From positions 236,013,661-236,077,660 of the forward strand of contig CM042685.1 in the NCBI GenBank assembly GCA_023614405.1: a stretch of 64,000 bases of DNA. Reading direction: 5' to 3'. Of this stretch, positions 56,360-64,000 are shown piece after piece; within the stretch, counting starts at the first letter, position 1, and each line of letters opens with the position of its first letter. The notes beneath the pieces are model-generated. The model saw only the letters and a list, made by a program, of their open reading frames with translations. It did not search any database and was not told the origin of the DNA. The DNA comes from Avena insularis. Its lineage: Eukaryota; Streptophyta; Magnoliopsida; Poales; Poaceae. The position numbers were made by a program, and so were the translations under genes.

Positions 56360-58437
56360 GTGCATCTCCAGCGGTATAGTCCATTCTAAACACCCAAACT
56401 GTCCAGTTTGAACCGTTTAGGTCAACTTGTGGACAGAAATTGAGTTGTGGTATGGCCTATCAGGCCAATGTCTGTAGCAGCGACCCATGTTGTCTGCACT
56501 GGCCAGTTTGCCCAGCGCTGGACAGTTTGCATGTTGGCATATAAATTTTACCATCATATTTATAACGAAACGAGAGCAAAAAATAAAATAATTATAGTTC
56601 ATAAATATAAATAGTTCACAAACATATTCATAAATTACATATAACTAACAAGAGATTTTGAATAACCTTGTTGGTTTTCCATGTGAGTCTACACAAGTTT
56701 TATCAAATCGGCTTGAAGCTGATCATGAGAGATCCGATCATGCAACATATGTTGCACATGCAAGAACTGTTTCCAAGACGTTGGCCTAGGCTATGGCTCA
56801 ACCAAGGTACCCTTAAATTCCTAACCTGGGTCTCACGCTCGTTCTCAATGACCATGTTATGCATAATCACACAACCAGTCATCATCTCCCACATTCTCTC
56901 CGTAAACAATAGTTCACCGTGATTGAATCACACCAAATATACGCTTCACATCCTTTCTAGTAGCCTCTTACTCTTTCGCGAACATCTTATATTTCTCATC
57001 TTCATGGTTGCGCACTATCTTGACCAATATGAACCACGAAGAATGGATGCCATCAGCTAGATAATAACCTTTGTCATAAGAATTGCCCTTGATCACATAG
57101 TTAACATTATCGTCTACAAGCCTAGAAAATACATGTGAGGGTTGGAGGACATTGATATCATTGTTAGATCCTGGCAAGCCGAAGAAGTGCCAAATCCATA
57201 GATCATGTGATGGAATAGCCTCTAATATGACCATGCACCCATTTGAATGCCCTTCAGCTGTCATTACGAACCAAAAGGACAGTTCTTCCTCTCCCAATGC
57301 ATGTAGTCTATGTTTCCCAGCATGCCAAGAAACCATCTCTTCTTGTTGATGGACAAATGGGGATATTGTCTTTGGTGTTTTGCTCTCTTATAAAAAAATT
57401 TACGGACACCGCAATGACTGTGCTACAAAACCTGTACATGGCCTCAAGGTATGTGGACTTTCTCATACGCAAGTACTCATCAACAATATCACCTGGTACT
57501 CCATATGCAAGCCATCGAACGGTCGCAGAGCATTTTTGGTAAGAGGAGAAGCCAACCTTACTAGCACAATTGATCTTGGCCTCGAAGTAGTAACCATATT
57601 CCCTCACACCCTCGATAATGTGCATGAACAACTTTCTGGACATCCGATAGTGCGGCGGAATACCTTCTCGTTGTACGCCAGATCGGTTTGGTGAAAGTAG
57701 TCCCCCAGAAGTCACTCGATCACACTCGGCGTTGGCATTGGGCTTCTCCGACGAGCCAACCCTACGTGGCAGCAACAGGTAGTGATCGTGCACCATGGTA
57801 GCAGTGGCAAACAAAAGTTTGGTCTCATCGTCGGAATCCTCGTCCGACGATGATTCGATGACATTCTTATAGAAAAACTTGATTGCCCTACTGCCCATCT
57901 AAACAAGCAGATTGTCGTTGGTCAATTCATGGACGCATCCAATGTCCAAAGGAAATTGGGTGGTCAACATACCTCAAATGCGCCCGGACAACTAGACGAG
58001 TAGGTTGTGGGTGCAGTGGCGACCCGCCGGGAGTGTATTCGGCGACGAGTAGGCCAAGGGGAGGACGCAGCCGGTGTCTCGATGACCAGTTGAATGCGAT
58101 GGGGAGTGGCGATGGCTCAGGGGATCCAAAGCACATACGACGACGCTGCCTGGGGTGGCAGCAGAGATTGCAAGTGAGGGTCTGGACATGGGTGTGGCTT
58201 GTGCGTGCGCCTTATGTGCCACTGGCGAGAGCGCCCGGGGTGGCCAATGGGAGGATGCAGGAGAACGTGTGTACTGTTCGGGAAGACGCAACCGCAGCTC
58301 AAATTTAGTGAACGGATAGATCGATCAACGCGGGTCGGCCGGTGGGTTCCGCTGCTGGAACATATACGAGGGCTGCCCTGCTGTGTGCGTGGACCTTACA
58401 GGTCTGGACCGGATGATTCGTGTTGCCGGAGATGCCC
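56360..58437 (-). mobile_element. Harbinger-type element C with transposase
   Basis: 2,078 bp with ends GTGCATCTCCAGC (left) and GGGCATCTCCGGC (right complement). TAA is at 56357-56359 and 58438-58440. It carries a minus-strand transposase in two or three frames, better preserved than in element B. The right third (57907-58437) is GC-rich without a clear ORF. Confidence 0.82.
56640..57898 (-). pseudogene. Harbinger transposase of element C, frameshifted
   Basis: ATG 57898 opens 196 codons (acidic Ser-rich N-terminus ESSSDEDSDDETK; then YRMSRKLFMHIIEGVREYGYYF, helix-turn-helix-like QKCSATVRWLAYGVPGD). A frameshift near 57310 leads to frame 57336-56968 with the DDE region (EAIPSHDLWIWHFFGLPGSN, NDINVLQ, GYYLADGIHSSWFI). 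A second slip near 56960 leads to 56909-56703 with MWEMMTGCVIMHNMVIE. This is the PF04827-type plant transposase. Two frameshifts make it inactive. Confidence 0.88.
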
Positions 58438-58440
58438 TAA

Positions 58441-58707
58441 GGACATCCACAATGTGTAAAAAAATCATACCTTAAGGGCTATGTGATATTCCTTAAGGTT
58501 TACCTTATACATTGTGGAGATAATAAGGTTGTCCTTAAGCCTAAGGTGCACCTTAAGCTTGTGGGCTATCCATAGAGAATAGAAAATTATTTTTATCCTC
58601 TCCTCTCTCTTGCATGGAACAATTTAACAAGCTATGTAGGTCCTACCATATAACAAATATTGATCTTATACATTGTAATAATTTTTATAATTCATATGGG
58701 TCATATC
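58441..58707. repeat. Inverted-repeat-rich segment
   Basis: ATCCACAATGTGTAA near 58446 is mirrored by TTATACATTGTGGAGAT near 58506-58522. Several CCTTAAGG-type palindromes lie between 58470 and 58560. It may be a small MITE; its boundaries are not clear. No ORF. Confidence 0.4.
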
Positions 58708-59055
58708 TGTTATAATTGAGACAAGTAAAGAACGAAGAACGAAAACAAAATCACGGCAAAGGGACACAAATTTAATGTGGAAAAACCTCTCCAACAAAGA
58801 GAAGAAAAAACACGGGCGCCAGCCAGCGAAACATCACTATATCGGGGAGTGTTTACAAACGCCGAGGATTTCACAGATGCAACTCATCCCAACCGGCGGC
58901 TTACAAGAGGTTTATATATCGGTGGAAACCTAGGTCTTCGACGACGGGCCGAGGTATATATATCGTTACACTCGGCCTAAGCCTCCGGCGATGGGCCTCG
59001 CTTCACTCGTCAGAAGTTGGCCTATACTTTGTAGAATTTGGATCAACATATAACA
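58708..59055 (-). repeat. 3' LTR of the partial copia element
   Basis: 348 bp; minus strand starts TGTTATATGTTGATCC and ends CTCAATTATAACA. The purine tract AAGGTGGAG precedes it (59058-59066). TATA-like TATATAAAC lies near 58912-58920 on the minus strand. Confidence 0.82.
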
Positions 59056-59152
59056 AACTCCACCTTGAGACAAATTCCTTCTTGTAGCATCAACAGCAAC
59101 CATCTCCCTGAACAAACAAAGAAAATACTTTCGGCGCCAATAGCCACTTGGG

Positions 59153-59305
59153 CTAATCAGTTAAACAAACTAAGTTCGAACAAAGCTCAAACTTAGCAAC
59201 AGAAACAGGTTTAGACATCATATCAGTAGGATTATCATGAGTGCTGATCTTGCATACCTTTAATTTACCTTGAGCAACAATGTCTCTAACAAAATGGTAC
59301 TTGAC
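59153..59305 (-). pseudogene. RNase H C-terminal end of the partial copia element
   Basis: Minus-strand continuation of the RNase H frame interrupted by the solo LTR: YHFVRDIV, then THDNPTDMMSKPV, then a stop at 59153. Joins the segment at 61187 across the TTGAC duplication without frame change. Confidence 0.88.
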
Positions 59306-61181
59306 TGTTGGAGATATGCCCTAGAGGCAATAATAAATGTAGTTATTATTATATCTTTGTGTTTATGATAAATGTTTATATTCATGCTATAATAGTATTA
59401 ACAAGGAAACATTAATACTTGTGTGAATTGTAAACTTTAATTGAAGTCCCTAGTATAGCCTCTATACTTCACTAGCTTGTTGGTTGATTGATGATTGTGG
59501 TTTCCCTATCATGAACATTGAGATGTTATCAACAACAAGATCATATCGTTAGGAGAATGATATGGTGGACATACTCCTATAGATAAGCGTAGCATAAAGA
59601 TCAAGTCATTTCAATAGTTCAATTGCTATATGCTTTCTGATACATAGTAACCTAATTCCTTCGACCATGAGATCATGCATATCACCTTTACTGGATGGGT
59701 GCTTTGATGTCATCAAACACCACACCGTAACAGGGTGGCTATAAAGGTGGCATTGAGTGTTCGGAAAGTATTGGTTGAAACACATGGATCAAGAGTGGGA
59801 TTTGTCCATCCACATGACGGATAGATATTCTCTGGGCCCTCTCGGTGAAATGTCATCCAATTAGCTTGCAAGCATGTGACTGGGTCACAAGGGATCACAT
59901 ATCACGGGAACGATAAAAGAGTACTTATCAGTAACGAGGTTGAACTAGGTATGCAGAGATACCGACGATCATAACCTCGGATAAGTAACATATCGTGAGA
60001 CAAAGGGAAATTGGTATCGTATGTAAGTGGTTCATTCGATCGCAAAGTAATCGTAGAAGTATGTGGGAGCCATATGAATTTCCAGATTCCTCTATTGGTT
60101 ATTGTTCGGAGAAGTGTCTCGATCATGTCCGCATAATTCACGAACCGTAGGGAGACACACTTAAGGATTCGACGTTGTTTGAGTAGTTATGGTATTATGA
60201 GAAAGAGACCGAATGTTGTTCGGAGTCTCGGATGGGATCCGGGATATCACGAGGAGATCCGGAATGGTCCGGAGAATAAGATTCATATAAGGAAAGTCCC
60301 GTTTTGGAGTTGGGGAATGGTTCCGGTGTTTTCATCTGGAATGTTCTAGAAGGGTCCAGAATGTCCGGCACTCCGGGGGGGAGGGTACATGAATGTGTCA
60401 TTGCATGTTGGAATGATTGCATCATGTACTAAGTGTTCTCGCTGTCCAAAATAAAGGGTTTATTTAAATCCTAAATTGAAAAGTCAAACGGCTAGTTTGA
60501 AAGTCAAACGGCAATTTTGGGAAGTGGGAAAAGAGGAGGATTGGTGGAGGCCGAGTTGGAGGAGGGTTCCTCCCTTGGCCGCGCACCTCCCAAGGCCGAG
60601 TTGGGAGGAACTCCTCCCTTGCCGCCAGCCTCCCACCTATATAAGGAGGCAGGGCTCCCTCCCACACACAAGTTCCTATCCTCTAAACTAAACCCTAGAT
60701 CTAAACCCCGGTTTAGAGCTATTTGGTTAGAGCCTTCTAATTGGTTTAGAGCCCTCTAATTGGTGTGTCTAATTACTAGACCACTAATAGCCTCTCTCAT
60801 AAGCTCCACCATACTGCACCGCTTAAGGCGAAGCCTGCGGATTTCCCTCTACCTCCCAGTACCACGCCATTGTCTCGGGAATCGCAAGGAGAGTGCTACA
60901 ACCTCCGCCGCCTGGAACAAGGGAGAGGAAGGTCTTCGTCGAGTACCGAACGTGTGACCGATCAAGAGCGCGCTGAACGTGGCCTGGAAGGATCGCTCAC
61001 GATCTTGAGATCGGAAGAGTACGACTACATCACCCACGAGAATCTGCTCTCGTTAAACACTTTGGAATCTTCGAGGGTGAGTTATTCCATCGACTCGTTG
61101 CTGCAATCTAGTAGATAGATCTTGGCTTGTTTGTTTGTATGCGATAGAAATTTTTTGTTTTCCATGCTACGAACCCCTACA
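59306..61181 (+). mobile_element. Solo LTR of the Angela/BARE-like copia family
   Basis: 1,876 bp, TGTTGGAGATATGCC...ACCCCTACA. Flanked by TTGAC at 59301-59305 and 61182-61186. Closely similar to the LTRs of the element at 38112-47089 in the first 1.1 kb and last 200 bp, more diverged in the GC-rich middle. No internal sequence remains. Confidence 0.93.
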
Positions 61182-61186
61182 TTGAC

Positions 61187-62118
61187 ATCAATGTGCTTAG
61201 TTCTCTCATGGAACAACTGATATTTTGTAAGATATATGGCACTTTGACTGTCACAAAACAAAGTAATGCAAGAATAATCTCCACAAAGCTCAGCAAACAA
61301 ACCTTTCAACCAAACAGATTCTTTGCAAGCTTCAACAATAGCCATGTATTCGGTCTCGATAGTAGATTGTGCAACAACAGCCTGCAGCGTATCCTTCCAG
61401 CTAACAGCACAACCACCAACATTGAACACATAACCTGTGAGGGATCTTCTCTTATCCAAATCGGTAGCAAAATCTGAATCCACATAGCCAACGAGTCCCT
61501 CACCGGTCCTGCCAAACTTCAAACAAGCATTAGAAGTGCTAAGAAGGTACCTGAAAACCCACCAAACAACCTTCTAATGTTCTTTACCGTGATTAGCCAT
61601 GTATCTACTTATCAAACTCATAGCATATGATAAATCAGGACGAGAACATACCATGGCATACATCAAAGAACCAACAGCACTAGAATATGGCACCTTTGAC
61701 ATGTACTCAAACTCTTCATTAGTAGTAGGAAATTGAGAAACTGACAATTTAAAATGAGGAGCAATAGTAGTACTAACTGAGTTGGCACCATCCATATTAA
61801 AACGATGAAGAACTTTCTTAATGTAACTTTTCTGACTAAGAAATAACAAACCAGATTTTCTATCTCGGGTAATCTCCATACCTAAGATCTTCTTAGCAGC
61901 ACCAAGATCCTTCATCTCAAACTCACTACTTAGGTGTACCTTCAAAGTAGTGATTTATTTCATGCTCTTGGCAGCAATTATCATATCATCAACATATAGC
62001 AGCAAGTATATAGGTGACCCATCAACAAACTTGATATAAACACAACTATCATATTTAGACCTCTCAAAACCATGTGAGATCATAAATGAATCAAACCTTT
62101 TATACCATTGTGTTGGAG
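61187..62118 (-). pseudogene. RT end and RNase H of the partial copia element
   Basis: 62118-61955 holds the RT active site YLLLYVDDMII. A TAA near 61955 interrupts; 61945-61574 continues (SSEFEMKDLGAAKKILGMEI, YSSAVGSLMYAMVCSRPDL). RNase H follows from about 61560 (VGYVDSDFATDLDKRRSLTGY, STIETEYMAIVEACKE, FCDSQSAI, RTKHIDV). Catalytic acidic residues of both domains are present. The longer ORF reaching 61082 reads on into the solo LTR. Confidence 0.92.
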
Positions 62119-62123
62119 ATTGC

Positions 62124-63680
62124 TGATGGCGCTGCGTCAACGTGGAGCGCTTCGTCAGGAAACCCCAAGAGCAAGGTATGATGCAGGACAACAGCAAGTC
62201 TTCCCTCAGTAAGAAACCGGGGTTATCGAACTAGTAGGAGGAAGTAAACGTCTCAAAGGTGTTGCAAGCAACGTGGAAACCTGCACAACACAAACTCAGG
62301 ACTTTGCCCCAACTAGCAGCGAGGTTGTCAATCTCACCGGTTGTTGTAACAAAGGATTAACTGTATGGTGTGGAAGGTGATGATGGTTTGCAGCAAGTAA
62401 ATAGTAACAGTGGAAGATGTATCAATGGTAAAGATTGGACCGCGGTCCATAGTTCATTAGAGGTGTTCTCCTTAGATAAACAAACATGGAATACTGGGTA
62501 AACAAATTACAGCAGGGCAATTGACAGGACTGAGCAAGGCATAACAATGCAATACTAGACATAGAGATCCTATGAGATTCGATTGGACAATACAACAATA
62601 TACATAGACCGCCATCCAACTACATCTATGATTAGAAGTTCACCTTCAGGTTATCATCTGACCCCCCCCCCCTCCAGTATTAAGTTGCAAGCAACAGACA
62701 ACTGCTTTAAGCAAAGTGTGTAAGGTAAACAATCCACTTGTTCCATGAACAAGAGATCATTGTTTCCTCCCTAGTGACAACAACACATCTACAATCATAG
62801 ATATTTCTGTCACTTCCCTTGATTAAGCAGAGGCATGAACCCACTTTCGAGCATAAATACCCCCTCTTAGAGTCACTAGCAACTACTTGGCCAAGATAGC
62901 TACTAACAACGGAGAGCATGCAAGATCATAAACAACACATACATGATAGAATCAATAATACAAAACCATTAATCAATCTGACATAGTAATCTCAATATCC
63001 ATCAGATCCTAGCAAACACAACATGCATGATTACAAATAGATTAGATCTTGATCATGAACGGAGCTCACAAGATCTAGACATGAAAGCACAAGGAGGAGA
63101 TACAACCATCTAGCTACTACATGGACTACTCACGCTTCATACCGGAGGCTGGCATGATGAAGAAGAAGGCCTCCGGGATGATCTCCCCTCCAGCAGGGTG
63201 CCGAGAAGAGCTTCAGATCCCCCCGATCTAGGGATGATGGTGGCGGCGGCTATAGACAGTTTCGTGGAACATTGATCGGATACTTAGGGTTTAGGCATCG
63301 GGGGCTTCTTATAGGCGAAGAGGTGAGGCTAGGAGGCGTCCAGAGGGCCCATACCCTACCCAGGCATGGGCCCACCCTAGGCCGCGCCTGGGGGTGTGGC
63401 CACCCTGTGGCACCCCTCCGTCTCTCCTCTGAACTCCATGTTCTCCTCGGTGAAATATTGACTTTGGCTTTTGTCCCGTCCAATTCCGAGAATATTTCCT
63501 TACTAGCTTTTTTGGAACCAAAAATAGCAGAAAACAGGCAACTGGCATTATGGGAACTTGTTAATATGTTAGTACCAGAAAACATATGAAAAGCACCTCA
63601 AAGTACGGACAAAGCAAAGCAAAGTAGATAATAAACAAGCATGGAACATCAAAAATTATAGATATGTTTCCGACGTATCA
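62124..63680 (-). mobile_element. Solo LTR of a TGATACGTC-type Triticeae family
   Basis: 1,557 bp; minus strand starts TGATACGTCGGAAACATATC and ends GCGCCATCA. Flanked by ATTGC at 62119-62123 and 63681-63685. The start resembles a very abundant Triticeae LTR (TGATACGTCTCCAACGTATC). No internal sequence. Contains a run of 11 C at 62662-62672. Confidence 0.88.
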
Positions 63681-63685
63681 ATTGC

Positions 63686-64000
63686 TTTAAGCCATAAAGA
63701 GACTTCTTTAATTTGCACACAAAATCCTATTTACCAGGCACTATGAACCCTTCTGGTTGGTCCATGTATATTTCCTCATCAAGCTCTCCATGCAGAAAAG
63801 CAGTCTTGACATCTAACTGCTCAAGCTCAAGATCACGCATATCCATGATACTAAAGAAAGTGCGAATGGAACTATACTTTACAACTGGGGAGAACACATC
63901 ATTGTAATCAATACCCGGAATATGGCTGAACCCTTTTTCTACTGACCTTGCCTTGTACCTTTAAGGCTCTTTGGAAGACAAACCTTCCTTTTTCTTGAAG
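63686..64000 (-). pseudogene. RT N-terminal part of the partial copia element
   Basis: Minus-strand RT: GIDYNDVFSPVVKYSSIRT, LEQLDVKTAFLHGELDEEIY, PEGFIVPGK, then TAG where a Gln codon is expected, then FVCKLKKSLYGLKQ up to the ATTGC duplication. The frame resumes beyond the solo LTR at 62118. Confidence 0.92.

Larger units (their letters stand above)
58708..64000 (-). mobile_element. Ty1-copia element, partial, with two nested solo LTRs
   Basis: The 3' LTR is 58708-59055; pol lies on the minus strand at 59153-59305, 61187-62118 and 63686-64000. The 5' end lies beyond the window. The interruptions are two solo LTRs with their own target duplications. Five bases ATATC (58703-58707) flank the left end; the partner is out of view. 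Confidence 0.88.

Noticed and set aside
62422..63607. Small ORFs within the TGATACGTC-type solo LTR
   Set aside because: Short, no domain, in an LTR known to be non-coding.

Overview
This window is plant nuclear DNA, almost certainly from a Triticeae grass (wheat, Aegilops, barley and relatives). The basis is a BARE/WIS/Angela-like Ty1-copia family (one full copy, one solo LTR, one internal fragment), a solo LTR starting TGATACGTC as in abundant Triticeae elements, very long-LTR chromoviral Ty3-gypsy elements, a Tat-type gypsy element with two RNase H domains, Stowaway and Harbinger DNA transposons, and one GC-rich single-exon host gene. I saw no bacterial features, rRNA, tRNA or CRISPR.

Layout. 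Positions 1-1246 are old fragments. Positions 1252-34894 are one minus-strand Tat-type gypsy element (TSD GTTTG). A minus-strand solo LTR of about 4.9 kb (8770-27499, TSD ATCTC) sits in its integrase, and a plus-strand chromovirus with 4-kb LTRs (12595-26425, TSD TGTCA) sits in that solo LTR. The Tat element also carries, on the opposite strand to gag-pol, a seven-exon gene with its own TATA box (2520-7627); one of its introns holds an array of 66-bp hairpin repeats. Positions 34895-36021 hold two MITE-type elements. Positions 36310-48358 are a small short-LTR element (291-bp LTRs, about 3.07 kb without its insertion) that encodes a gag-like region fused in frame to an unrecognised WDPG-repeat protein and has no pol. 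It is split by the 9-kb copia element 38112-47089 (TSD GTTGC), which keeps an open 832-codon integrase-RT frame.

Positions 48960-53020 are the only likely genic island, with a minus-strand gene (51202-52110) of the plant zinc-finger-related/PARP-fold family. Next come three Harbinger-type elements (53023-54192, 54196-56262, 56360-58437), each flanked by TAA; the first two share one TAA. From 58708 to beyond the window end lies a minus-strand copia element, cut by a copia solo LTR (59306-61181, TSD TTGAC) and a TGATACGTC-type solo LTR (62124-63680, TSD ATTGC).

The least explained signals are: (1) small acidic exons with matching reading-frame phase inside the LTRs of two different long-LTR gypsy families, joined by a GC-AG type intron; (2) the WDPG-repeat protein of the short-LTR element; (3) the antisense spliced gene of the Tat element with its hairpin-array intron; (4) an acidic ORF ahead of gag in the chromovirus. 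Nearly every retroelement frame is broken, mostly by CAG-to-TAG and CGA-to-TGA changes as expected from deamination of methylated cytosine.
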